A stretch of DNA of 64,000 bases from positions 1,116,001 to 1,180,000 of the forward strand of contig OZ244830.1 of assembly GCA_965220425.1 (NCBI GenBank). Reading direction: 5' to 3'. The position numbers were made by a program, and so were the translations under genes. Positions 18,252-27,968 of this stretch are shown in pieces. This DNA is from Azophilus sp965220425. Its GTDB lineage: Bacteria; Pseudomonadota; Gammaproteobacteria; Pseudomonadales; Azotimanducaceae. Under the pieces are notes generated by a model, which was not told the DNA's origin, did not search any database, and saw only the letters and a program-made list of their open reading frames with translations. Each line of letters begins with the position of its first letter. The first letter of the stretch is position 1.

Positions 18252-18550
18252 AGCTCGTCAAGTTCGATCGCAGTGCGGGATTCCTGAACAACGAGTTGCT
18301 TGAAGCCACGGCGTCCCTACGCTTGGACGGATTGGGTGCGAGGCGGATAGGCGTGATCCAGAGCCTGCTGGTCACCTGCCAGTTGCAGGGCGTCGATCCA
18401 TATTCCTATCTGGTCGATGTTCTGCAGCGGGTCGGTCAACATCCCGTGAAGCGAGTCAACGAGCTGACGCCGCGGGTCTGGAAGACGCTGTTCGCTGATC
18501 GGCCGTTGCGTTCCGACCTCGACCGCACCCGAGACCCGCCACCTCAATAG
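18248..18550 (+). pseudogene. Start of a truncated gene fused to an IS66 transposase C-terminal fragment
   Basis: The ATG at 18248 overlaps the nuclease stop (ATGA), and the first 28 or so codons (MKLVKFDRSAGFLNNELLEA) look like the beginning of a downstream partner gene. From about 18332 the frame becomes the C-terminus of an IS66-family TnpC: LGARRIGVIQSLLVTCQLQG, DPYSYLVDVLQRVGQHP, LTPRVWKTLFAD. No earlier IS66 domain is present. The partner gene was therefore probably cut by a partial IS66 copy, and only its right end remains. Confidence 0.7.
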
Positions 18551-18588
18551 GCCGCGAAAGTCCAGAACGGCCTTGTCTGCCCGCTTAC
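18515..18588 (+). repeat. IS66-family right end, remnant copy 1
   Basis: Immediately follows the IS66 TnpC fragment and ends in CGCTTAC (18582-18588), the reverse complement of the GTAAGCG that begins IS66-family inverted repeats. It aligns without gaps to 21000-21073 (57 of 74 identical). Confidence 0.65.
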
Positions 18589-18627
18589 GACGAATTGACA
18601 AATCACCATGACGAGGAAAAACCTACG

Positions 18628-20946
18628 GTGAAGCAATTTTTCTGGGTGGTGTTTTGGGCGGCTAGCGTTGCGCTCGCTGCCGCAGGTCAGACTGCTGAGC
18701 AATCAATGACCGGATGCGCCGATAACCCTGCCACTGAAGGCTGTGGTACGGACTGCTCGATCTGGAAGTGGTCCGGACTTTTGGCGGCTGGTCTTCCCAA
18801 TGACGTTGTGGCTTGTCTGAACGCTGGAACCGACCCCAACGAACGGTACGAAGATTATGAGACTTCATTGCACTGGGTCGCTGAATACAATTCGAATCCG
18901 GCCGTAGTGCAGGTCCTCATCGCCGCCGGCGCCGATGTCAACGCACGAGACGAAGACGGCGAGACGCCCCTGCACCGTGCGGCCGGATTCAACGAAAACC
19001 CGGCCGTGACGCAGGCCCTCATCGATGCTGGCGGCGATACCAATGCGCGGGACGATTAGGACGTAACGCCCTTGCACCGTGCCGCTGGATTCAACAAAAA
19101 TCTGGCCGTGACGCAGTCCCTAATCGCTGCTGGTGCCGATCCGAAAGCGCAGGGCTTCCGTGGCCGAACGCCCCTGGACGAATCCGCTTATGGTAACGAG
19201 AACCCGGCAGTGTTCCGGCTGCTATTTTCCTCGACTGTGGATCCGATGGCGCAGCAAGCAGGCGGTTGGACGCCGCTACACTCGGCGGGCTACGAGGAAG
19301 TGAGCAAGATCCAGATGCTGCTGGCGGCCGATGCCGACCCAATAGCGCCAAGTGGCTCTTACAACATAACCCCCCTGCACATGGCAGTCCGTCACAACAA
19401 AGATCCGGCCGTGGTGGAGGCCCTCTTGGACGCCGGCGCCAATCCCAAGAGAATCGCGCAAGACAGTCTCGGCCGGACGCTACTGCACCTGGCAGCCCGG
19501 TTCAACGAGAGTCCTGCCGTTACCTTAGCTCTCATCGAAGCTGGCGCCGATCTCAACGCGCAAGACCGATTCGGCCGAACGCCCCTGCACAATGCAGCGG
19601 GATACAATAACAATCCCGCCGTGACACAGGCGCTCATTGCCGGCGGCACTGCTCCCAATGCTCCAGACAAAACTGGCTGGACACCTCTGCACATCGCTGT
19701 CAGATCCAATGAAAACCCCACCGTGACACAGGTTCTCATCGCCGCTGGCGCCGATCCAAATAGGAAAGACCGACACGGTAGAACGCCCTTGCATCACGCC
19801 GCCGAACGCAATGAAAGTTCGGCCGTGACGGAGGTACTCATCGCCGCCGACGGCGATGTCAACGCACAGGACGGACAAGGTTCAACGCCTTTGCACTGGG
19901 CAGCGAAAGACAATACAAATTCCATCGTGACACAGGTTCTCATCGCCGCCGGCGCCGATCCAAATGCGGCAGACCAACAGGGCAGAACGCCATTGCATCA
20001 CGCCGCCAACTACAATGAAAGTTTGGCCGTGACGCAGGATCTCATCGCCGCTGGCGCCGATCCGAAAGCACAGGTGGAAAACGGCTCGACGCCGCTGCAC
20101 CGTTCTGCCGGATTCAATGAAAATCCGGGCGTAACACAGGCGCTCATCGTAGCCGACGCCGATTCAAATGCGCGGTGGGTTCAACACAGCGATACGGCCC
20201 TGCATTGGGCCGCCGCTAGCAACACTAATCCGGCCGTGATGCAGGCGCTCATAGCCGCCGGCGCCGACGTCAACGCAGCGGAAACAGACGGGGTAACGCC
20301 CTTACACCGCGCCGCCGGTTTCAATGAAAATCCAGCGGTGACGCAGGCACTCATTGTGGCGGGCGCGAACCCGAAAGCGCGGATCGTGAATGGCATTACG
20401 CCGCTACACATGGCTCGCAGCGCCACGATCGCAAAAATGCTGCTCTCAATCGGTGCCGATGTTCAGGCGCGCGATGAGGAAGGGCGAACACCGCTTCATA
20501 CGGCTGTCGAAAACTTCGGGCTCGAGTGGGGGCAATTCGACGCGCTGGCAGACGCGCTGATTGAAGCAGGAGCCGACATCGGCGCGAGGGACGCATCCGG
20601 GTATACACCATTGCACCGGCTTGCCTTGAGCAACGGCTTTTTGTTTGGACCCCATACGCCGGAGACAATCTGCGAGGTTCTGATCTTGCACGGGGCCGAC
20701 GTCAACGAGCGGGACCTGCACGGCAACAGTCCACTGCATCTGGCGGCGGGAAACAAGGATTCGATGGCTGCGGCCCTCTTAATCCTGGCGTTATTGGATA
20801 CCGGGGCAGACGCGACACTAAGGAATGCACAGCAACAGACGCCTTGGGACATCGCGAAGGGCAACGAGGAGTTGGAGATGGAATCCGAAGACGCCTACCG
20901 GCGTCTTAGCGAAGCACGGCTCGAAGTTCGGATTAAATCGCCCTGA
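18628..20946 (+). pseudogene. Exported ankyrin-repeat protein gene interrupted by one TAG
   Basis: GTG 18628, behind a GAGG, gives a signal peptide (MKQFFWVVFWAASVALAAAG), so the product would be exported. About 20 ankyrin units of roughly 34 residues follow (pattern TPLHRAAGFNENPAVTQALI then AAGADPNARD), an unusually regular array. One in-frame TAG at 19057-19059 splits it after the third unit; the remaining 629 codons are open, and re-initiation at TTG 19072 is possible but unproven. Full length without the stop would be about 772 residues. It sits alone between two IS66 right-end remnants. The role is unknown; exported ankyrin proteins often bind other proteins. Confidence 0.75.
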
Positions 20947-20999
20947 CTGTGGCGCCGGAGAATGATATGCGGTTGACCGCGATCAATCCGGCGCTGACT

Positions 21000-21073
21000 G
21001 ACCTCGACCACACCCAAGATGCGATACTTCGATACGCGACGAAAGTCCATAACGTCCTAGAATGGCCGCTTAC
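21000..21073 (+). repeat. IS66-family right end, remnant copy 2
   Basis: Same orientation and same length as the copy at 18515-18588 and ends in CGCTTAC at 21067-21073. No transposase coding sequence precedes it; it lies just past the ankyrin gene. The two copies bracket the ankyrin gene as direct repeats and are 77 percent identical, so they come from related but distinct IS66 elements. Confidence 0.6.
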
Positions 21074-21184
21074 TTACTGGGTCGGCTTAGCGAATCGGGG
21101 TACACAAGACATGTAAGGATGGTTGAAGGGAGTAGTGGACTCCAATCGTCGAACAGTTCTTGCCACAATCCACCGGCGTCGCGC

Positions 21185-22393
21185 TCAGTTCCATCGCTTG
21201 CGCGTGTAGCTGACCAAATCCGGTCCCAAGAGTTCTCTGGTCGAGTTATTGATCCTTACGAAGAACGTTTTGGGGTTTTTCGAAGTGCGCAGGTATACAG
21301 GATCGGGAGAACGTTGAATCTCGAACAAGCAAATCTTCCGTCGTTCGAAATCTTCAACACTGATTTTCGTCATGGCGCCAGCTACGGCACCAAGCTCCGA
21401 AATGATGGAACTGGTAATTGAATTTACGTACTTGTCGATATCCCAACTTTTCGTCTCAAGATCTTTCTCCACTCCAACTGCGTTGCCGTCGTCGTTTGCT
21501 CCTAATACCAGCATTCCGCCCTTCCCGTTTAAGAACCCAGCAACAGGTTTCAGCACTGACGTCTTGAAAATCACCTTTTGCGGTATGTCTGGATCCAGGT
21601 AACTGAAATAGGCCGAAGACTTGTATTCCAGCCGTTCACTTTCTTCGGCGTCGAGAATTTTCTTGAGGTTGCTCTGTGCGGCAACAACTTCTGACGTGAT
21701 GATGCCGACAGGGATAGCGATGAATGCGTACCCGAGAATCATGATCAAAGATCCGAACATTTGGCCGGCTGGGGTAACTGGAGAGAGGTCTGGATGGCCT
21801 ACTGTGGTAAGGGTGGCAACCGCCCAGTATGCGGCCGTTGGAATGCTGGTAAAACCGTTTTCCGGTCCTTCAAGCATGTACATGAACGCGCCGGCAATCA
21901 TGACCACAAGCGCGACGATTGTTGCGAATATGCCAATCTTATAGCGAGCAGCGCTAAGAGCAGTGCTAATCAGTTCGGCCGCCCGAGAGAATCGGCCTAA
22001 TTCAAAAATGCGCAGTATTCGCAATACTCGAAGCACGCGCAGCACGGCCAGCGTTTCCCAGCCTGGAATCAAAAAAGCAAGATAAGTGGGAATGATGGCC
22101 AGGAAGTCAATAATGCCAAAAGGACTGCGGGCGTATTGTCCGGGGCGCGGGTGACACCACAGCCTCACAACATACTCAACGGTGAAAAGCAGCGTGAATG
22201 CGATTTCCATCATGCGTAATCGGTAGGACCAAACCGAATGATGGTCAACGGCTGTATCTAGCATGACTACTGCAACGCTGGCCAGAATCAACAGGAGTAA
22301 TATGGAGTCAAAGCGCTTCGCTTGTTTACTTGCTTTGCCAAACGTCACCTGGAAAGCGCGTTCCCGCATAGATTCGCCACTTGCATTGCTCAT
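21185..22393 (-). CDS. Voltage-gated K+ channel-type protein fused to a Schlafen AlbA_2 domain
   Basis: A 402-residue fusion. Residues 28-240 are a six-helix cation channel: S1 (about 30-48), S2 (61-79), S3 (92-110), an S4-like helix with Arg at 119, 122, 125 and 128, S5 (152-174), a pore helix, then S6 (210-236). The filter is TTVGHPD (196-202) where K+ channels have TVGYGD. Residues 252-402 form a Schlafen AlbA_2 putative nucleic-acid-binding domain: ERLEYKSS, GFLNGKGGMLVLGANDDGNA and the terminal STRELLGPDLVSYTRKRW. No ATPase follows. The gene lies downstream of the split SIR2 gene on the same strand. A membrane effector gated by a cytosolic sensor is a reasonable inference; it is unproven. 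Looks intact. Confidence 0.85.
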   Translation of the reverse strand: MSNASGESMRERAFQVTFGKASKQAKRFDSILLLLILASVAVVMLDTAVDHHSVWSYRLRMMEIAFTLLFTVEYVVRLWCHPRPGQYARSPFGIIDFLAIIPTYLAFLIPGWETLAVLRVLRVLRILRIFELGRFSRAAELISTALSAARYKIGIFATIVALVVMIAGAFMYMLEGPENGFTSIPTAAYWAVATLTTVGHPDLSPVTPAGQMFGSLIMILGYAFIAIPVGIITSEVVAAQSNLKKILDAEESERLEYKSSAYFSYLDPDIPQKVIFKTSVLKPVAGFLNGKGGMLVLGANDDGNAVGVEKDLETKSWDIDKYVNSITSSIISELGAVAGAMTKISVEDFERRKICLFEIQRSPDPVYLRTSKNPKTFFVRINNSTRELLGPDLVSYTRKRWN

Positions 22394-22840
22394 TTTCGCT
22401 TACCTCCTTGTCAATTTGAGGTCGCAGGTCTCAGGCATCGCCATCTTGTAGAGCGCTGAACAACTATTCAAGCACGCTGGCAGAGGCGAGAGTCTCTCGG
22501 TTACCCTGGCTTGGTCCTATACTGATTCGACAGTTTGCCGCTGCCGACTAACTGCTTGTTCCGGAAGCCTATGGTCAACGACAGTTGAATCGTTCGGGCG
22601 GCAAGAGAAATAGTTGACGTGAGACACGCAACAGCCCGACTCTCGGCCAAATCGTTAACGATCGGTCACTGTGCATCACAGGGCGCTTCGCACCATCAGC
22701 GGTTGCCGTCAACTGGCAATAGCGGTCTCTCCTGCGCGGCTTTCGGCGGCCTGCGCAAACGTTGGCGCCCCCTGCCAAAGAACAGATGCAGGAATTCCCA
22801 CCAACACCGAAGCCCCCTTAGGCGCCCGTTTGGCATCGTA
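22394..22840. other. 447-bp intergenic region
   Basis: Between the SIR2 3' part and the channel-Schlafen gene, both on the minus strand. No coding frame with recognisable content was seen; it presumably carries the channel gene's promoter. The GAGGTAAG-type sequence just upstream of 22393 (minus strand) can serve as its ribosome site. Confidence 0.4.
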
Positions 22841-25488
22841 TCAATCAAGGTCCTGTCCATGGACGCGCAAATAGTCCACCAGCCGCCGAAACCGAGGGTC
22901 GTCTTCTGAACGCGGGTCCGCGGTCCGTATAGCGCGCAAACAGTCCCTAAGTCTGCTTGGCGGTAGACCAGACACGTCAACTGCAATCACTTCATCAAGA
23001 AGCGTCAAGGCTCGGTCCGTGAAGCGCTCATCGATATTCAATTCATGAAGCCGATCAACAATCTTCTGAGGGAATGTCAGTGGCTGTAGCCAATTGCTGA
23101 CCTCCTGCACTGCTTCGGGAAACGCTTCCTGCGCCTCGACGCACGCGCTTGCAAAAGTGTGTGCAATCTCCATGGATGCGACACTCTCGGTGTTCGGCCA
23201 AACGTGTCTCAAATAGGGTGTGACCCGGTTGCGCCAGTAGTCCGTTGCCTGGCTTCCAGCCCCTTGGACACCCCGGAGAATCGTTCGGGCACAATCGACC
23301 AGGCCCTCCTGCGGCAGAGCGGCGGTTGCCTGCCCGAGTTCCGCGGAGGTAAATACATCTTCCTGATGTAACGCACCGAAGGTCAAAAGCGACGAATATT
23401 GGCGTTTGTGCCGACCGAGCTTCGCATAGTGGTGCGCTGTCTCCAGGAATGCCTGCTTTACCGCATCCAGAAAAGGTCGATACAGGCGTGGTGATCGAAG
23501 GAATCCTACCCACGCCAAGCGCGCTTGCTCCTGCGACTCCTGCCATTCAAACAAAGGCAACAAGTTTCGCGTCGTCCATTCTGGATCTACGCGGAACAGA
23601 GCTATGACGTTAGACGCGAGCAGTACTCGACCGTGACGGAGGTTTCTGAGTTCTGGGTCGCAGATCCGGGTAAACTTGTCGCCTAGGGAGTCCGCCAACC
23701 CCTGCCCATCCTTGAGCGACTCGCGATACCACCACTGGATCAATGCCTGTGTCACCAACCCGACGGGGTGATTAATGGCACGCCCTACCGGGTCGCCGGA
23801 CTCGTCTTCATCGTCGTAGTCCAACGCAAGCACCCTGTCGCAGAGCGAGAAGAACATCGTTTCCTCAACCTTGGCGGAGTGCTTGGAGACTACATGCAGC
23901 CACCAACTGAATCCGCTACTGAGAGCTTGTAGTACTGCGTCTGGTGCCTCGTTCAACACGGATGCCATTGCAACCCAGGAACGATCGATCAACTTGTCCT
24001 CTGACTCGTCTGACCATGCCTGTAGGGCTTCCCGCCAGCGCCGTGCAGGCCAGAATCCTTCTTGAGCCACCTCCGATAGCGCAGTGGCAACTGCGTCGAA
24101 ATCTTCGCGACAAATTTGGGACCAGTCGTCTCGCTGCCACGCATCAACAACTTCATCGGCCTTCAGCCATTCCAGGAGTTCGCTGGTTTCGCGAGGGGTA
24201 GTGACAAACTCGGTCCAATCGCTGCCTTCCCCCATCCAGGTGGAAAACTCGTCGCGTTCATTTTCGGCGAGTTGCCAATTGGGGTGTCGATCCGAAAGAG
24301 TTTCCAACCGAGCAGCTCCGCGCGCACCCAATATGGCCCCGGCTTCAGCGACCTTGGCCAACCGCAGCCAGATACCTCTGTCCTGTATCTGCATCCACGT
24401 CTCCGGCTCAATCTCTGCTTTGTACATTTCACGGGGAGGTCCAGCCAAAATCGCTCGTTCGAGTCGAGAGAACTCGGCTTCTTCGAGTTGAGGGGCGAGC
24501 GCAACGAGCAGGCGTATCGCCTCGCGCAACGTCTCTGACGACCACAACCACCAGCACCGGTCTGCGAGCAACCAACGAAGTGCCTGTCGAAGAGGAATGA
24601 TCTCGCGGTGGGTCGCCGCAAAGAAGGCCAGACGTCGGAACAGGGGATACCGAATCCGCCACCAGGTTTCCGCTCCGGCCTTTGCGTCCTCGCTGCTTTT
24701 CACCGACGTTGCTATCCAAGCGTCTCTGGTGAATTCGATCAGGGGCGTCCAATCCTGATGTCCACTATTCTGCGGATGTTCGCTGATTGAGGGTTGACTT
24801 AGGAATGACTGATCGGTGGTGTCGTCTGCGTAGCCGAGTTCACGCCAAAGATCGAGCGCATCGCGTAGCAGACCCGTGAGATCCGGAAGTAGTTTGGGTA
24901 GCGCTTCCTCCCAGAGTTTCCTATCCGCGTTTTCACCAAGAGTCACACGTACGTGATCAGCGGAAAGCACAAGTTCTGCCCGGACCAATTTGCTCATCGC
25001 CGCAGCGTCACTTTCGACGTCTTGTTCCTCGTCGTCGAATAAAGTCGGAAACGGTCTATGAAGGGACACTCGCGGTGCAAGGTGCTGACAGAGCTCTAGG
25101 CGCGGTGTAGCCGTGAGTTCATCCCTGTTGAAACGATCACACCAGCTGTAAAGGTTGGGTCCATCCGCCAATGAGCGCACGCGTCCCGCGAGTAGAAAGT
25201 CCCACAGTTTGCGCATTTCACGGCTCGGAATCGCCTTTCGGGCGCCCTCCCTGATTCGGTCCAATTCCTTTGTCTTGCCGTTGTGTTCGAGTTCGAGCAA
25301 CTCCTGCATCCTAGATTCAACGAGATTTGCCATCACGGGGTGCAGAGATTCCCCTTCATTCACGAGCCAGAGAAGTAAGTTCGAATCATCGAGGTGTCGA
25401 ATCAGCCAACGCCCAATCTGAGACATGACCCTGTCCCAGCCGGTCTGCTCTTCACGAGAACGGGTTAGGTCCATCCAAGGGGCTAGGT
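22841..25488 (-). pseudogene. 3' part of IS-split SIR2-family defence-type gene
   Basis: About 881 codons, almost all alpha-helical, Trp- and Glu-rich (WDRVMSQIGRWLIRHLDDSN, LLLWLVNEGESLHP, LRKLWDFLLAGRV-like). This matches the long C-terminal region of bacterial SIR2 proteins of about 1,250 residues. Read back through the inserted elements it joins in frame to the SIR2 N-terminal part at 29717-30913: PYNLD then LAPWMDLT. The break is exactly at the IS4-family left end (25489). An ATG at 25474 could start an orphan 877-residue product. Long C-terminal regions of this kind are thought to sense phage or regulate the NADase in defence-associated sirtuins. Confidence 0.75.
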
Positions 25489-25532
25489 CTACCCTTTAGC
25501 GTCATTTAGTACTGGACATAGTCGAATTTTTC

Positions 25533-25560
25533 CTGTATCACCTCCCGCGTGGTGATACAG
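25533..25560 (+). promoter_or_regulatory. Hairpin covering the transposase start codon
   Basis: CTGTATCACC (25533-25542) pairs perfectly with GGTGATACAG (25551-25560) around 8 bases. The GTG start at 25549 lies in the loop and right stem. In IS10/IS50-type elements such a hairpin blocks translation from transcripts reading in from outside; a similar role here is inferred. Confidence 0.5.
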
Positions 25561-27867
25561 AACCAGATCAACCGCACCCTGTCCGCGCAGTCTGCGCGGC
25601 AGCGTCTCGACCGAATTCTTGCCCAAGCGAATGGCGTGAGCCGTAGCGCGGTTGGACAGCGTGTTTGCGAGGCGTTCGATTTTACCGACGGACGGGGCCG
25701 TCTTCAGCTATCGGGCTGCATGAAGGCGTTGCGCGTGCTTGAGGCTGCCGGCGAGATCCGGCTGCCAGCGCCTCTATGCGGTCGACCGCCCTCGGCGCCG
25801 CGCCGTTTTGCGGGCGCGCTTGCGCCGGCGGTGGGGGTGCCGTCGGCGGTGTCCGCGGTCGCGGACCTTGCCGTGGTGATGGTCGAGACCGACGACCAGC
25901 GGCGTGCATGGAGCACGCTGATCGCGGACGAGCATCCTCGCGGGATGAAGACGTTCGCCGGGTGTCAGTTGCGCTATCTGGTTGGCTCGGGGCACGGTTG
26001 GCTGGGTGCGGTTGGGTTTTCGGCCTCGGCGCTTCGCCTGGCGGCGCGCGACCGCTGGATGGCGTGGAGCGACGAACAACGCCGGCGCCATCTGAACCGC
26101 GTGCTGTGCATGAGCCGCTTCCTGATCCGTCCATCGGTGTCCTGCGCCAATCTGGCGAGCCATGTTCTGGGGCGGGTTCTGCGGCGCCTGCCGCGCGATT
26201 TCGAAGATCGCCACGGCTACCGTCCGTGGCTTGTCGAGACGTTCGTCGAGCCGACGCAACCAGGGGCGAGCCTGCGCGCGGCGAATTTCCTGCGCCTCGG
26301 GCAGACCGCTGGACGCGGCCGGCAGGATCGACACAACGGTCGCGCGGAAACACGGAAATGGGTATACATGTATCAACTGGCGCCGGACTGGCGCCGCCGT
26401 CTGGGCGTGCCCTTTGTCGACCACGCGCCGGTGCTGGCACCCGGCGACGGTCTGAATAGCGCGCGCTGGGCGGCGATGGAATTTGGAGGGGCTCCCTTGG
26501 GCGACAAACGACTGACGGCGCGTCTGATCGGGAGCGCCGCGCTGCTTGCGGCCTATCCGGGCCGGGCGATCTGCGGCAATGCGAAGACCGACCGGCGGGC
26601 GGTTGACGGCTATTACCGTTTCATCGAACAGCCGCAAGACAGTGCGGTGACGGTGGCGAACATCCTGATGCCGCACCGGACCCGCGGCATTCAGCGGATG
26701 CGCGGCCAGCGCACGGTCCTCGCCATCCAGGATGGCACCGACCTGAACTTTGCGCGGCGACCGAACTGTGAGGGTCTCGGCATCATCGGCAGGAACCAGA
26801 CCTCCGCAAAAACCCTGGGGTTGCATCTGCATTTGACCCTCGCGGTGAATGGGGAAGGTCTGCCGCTCGGGGTACTGCGCTGTGCTTTCGATGCGCCCAC
26901 GCCGAAACAGGCCGGGGCGAGGGATCGGCAAAAGACGCAACGCTGGCTCGACGGTTTCGAGGATATTACGGCCGCGTCCCGGGCGCTGACCGGCCGCACC
27001 CGGGTGATCTCGGTCATGGATAGGGAAGCGGATTTCTTTGACCTCTTCGACACCCAAAGGCGAACCGGGCGGGTCGAGATCCTGGTGCGCGCCAAACACG
27101 ACCGCCGTCTTGCGGGGACCGATGAAAAGCTGTTCGCGAAGATGCGCAAGGGCAATGCCGACGGACTGGTCGATGTCCCGATCGACCGCCTGAGCGAGCG
27201 CAAGAAAACAAGCGGTAAGAAAGCGCGGCCGGCGCGCAGCAAGCGCCTGGCGCGCTGCGAGGTCCGCTATCGCAGTCTCTCGCTTCCGGCCACCGTCAAG
27301 ACCCTCGAACCGGTGCGGCTCTCAGCGGTGCATATCATCGAAACCGAGCCGCCGGAGGGCGAGGACGCAGTGCGGTGGTACTTGTTGACCAGCCTGCCCA
27401 TCGACAACCTCGACGCCGCACGGGAGGTCATCGCTTTCTATCTCCAGCGCTGGCGGGTGGAGGACTATTTTCGGGTGCTGAAGTCCGGCTGCCGGGTCGA
27501 ACATCTCGCCTTCCACACCGCCGACCGGCTGCAGCGCGCGATCACCATCAACAGCGTCATCGCTTGGCGTATCATGCTCATGACCCTGCTTGGACGGCAG
27601 GTGCCCGACTGCGATGCCGGACTGATGTTTACCGACGATGAACTTTCCTTCCTGCGCAATTATGCCGTGGAATACAACCAGCCAACGCCAGACGATCTCG
27701 GTGCCGCGGCACGACTTGTCGCGCTTCTCGGCGGCTATCAGAACCGAAAACACGATCCCGACCCCGGAAACCAGATCATGTGGCGTGGCTACGAACGGCT
27801 GTCAGCAGCAACCTTGGGACATCGCATCGCCGAAAAACACGGCGTCGGAAATGCCTTTGTCCAGTAA
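25549..27867 (+). CDS. IS4-family transposase with N-terminal DUF4338 (DruA-like) domain
   Basis: A 772-residue transposase. About residues 60-275 resemble DUF4338, the DruA domain also found in Druantia defence loci (ADEHPRGMKTFAGCQLRYLV, GWLGAVGFSASALRLAARD, LVETFVEP). About 295-772 is a Tn5/IS50-like DDE transposase: Asp395 (IQDGTDLNF), Asp491 (VMDREADFF) and the YREK signature Y631, R634, E638, K645 (YLQRWRVEDYFRVLKSG). A Lys/Arg-rich insert sits near 555-565. The GTG start lies in a hairpin that may restrain expression. Frame intact, so it may be active. Confidence 0.88.
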   Translation: MVIQNQINRTLSAQSARQRLDRILAQANGVSRSAVGQRVCEAFDFTDGRGRLQLSGCMKALRVLEAAGEIRLPAPLCGRPPSAPRRFAGALAPAVGVPSAVSAVADLAVVMVETDDQRRAWSTLIADEHPRGMKTFAGCQLRYLVGSGHGWLGAVGFSASALRLAARDRWMAWSDEQRRRHLNRVLCMSRFLIRPSVSCANLASHVLGRVLRRLPRDFEDRHGYRPWLVETFVEPTQPGASLRAANFLRLGQTAGRGRQDRHNGRAETRKWVYMYQLAPDWRRRLGVPFVDHAPVLAPGDGLNSARWAAMEFGGAPLGDKRLTARLIGSAALLAAYPGRAICGNAKTDRRAVDGYYRFIEQPQDSAVTVANILMPHRTRGIQRMRGQRTVLAIQDGTDLNFARRPNCEGLGIIGRNQTSAKTLGLHLHLTLAVNGEGLPLGVLRCAFDAPTPKQAGARDRQKTQRWLDGFEDITAASRALTGRTRVISVMDREADFFDLFDTQRRTGRVEILVRAKHDRRLAGTDEKLFAKMRKGNADGLVDVPIDRLSERKKTSGKKARPARSKRLARCEVRYRSLSLPATVKTLEPVRLSAVHIIETEPPEGEDAVRWYLLTSLPIDNLDAAREVIAFYLQRWRVEDYFRVLKSGCRVEHLAFHTADRLQRAITINSVIAWRIMLMTLLGRQVPDCDAGLMFTDDELSFLRNYAVEYNQPTPDDLGAAARLVALLGGYQNRKHDPDPGNQIMWRGYERLSAATLGHRIAEKHGVGNAFVQ

Positions 27868-27968
27868 AAGATAACGCTAAAGGGTAGGGCTGATATGTTT
27901 TGACCTGTCAACCCGTCTCAAGGAATTTCCTCACGTCCTCTTCTCCGGAATGAAAAAATTTGTTGTCG

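Larger units (their letters stand above)
25489..27887 (+). mobile_element. IS4-family insertion sequence (IS50-like group, DruA-domain transposase)
   Basis: A 2,399-bp element bounded by 16-of-17-bp inverted repeats: 25489-25505 (CTACCCTTTAGCGTCAT) and 27871-27887. It carries one transposase gene. Left flank GGCTAGGT (25481-25488); the right flank begins GGCT (27888) and, after removal of the next element, continues GTCTAGG at 29717, so a target duplication of about 8 bp is implied, later split by the IS110-family insertion. It interrupts the SIR2 gene. Confidence 0.8.

Noticed and set aside
17238..19059. Recoding of TAG as an amino acid (pyrrolysine or suppressor)
   Set aside because: Other genes here end normally in TAG and no suppressor tRNA or pyl gene is in the window; mutation is simpler.
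18840..20900. Regularly repeated DNA, first suspected as a CRISPR-like array
   Set aside because: Period near 102 bp, in frame, degenerate at third positions and encoding ankyrin units; no constant repeat with variable spacers.
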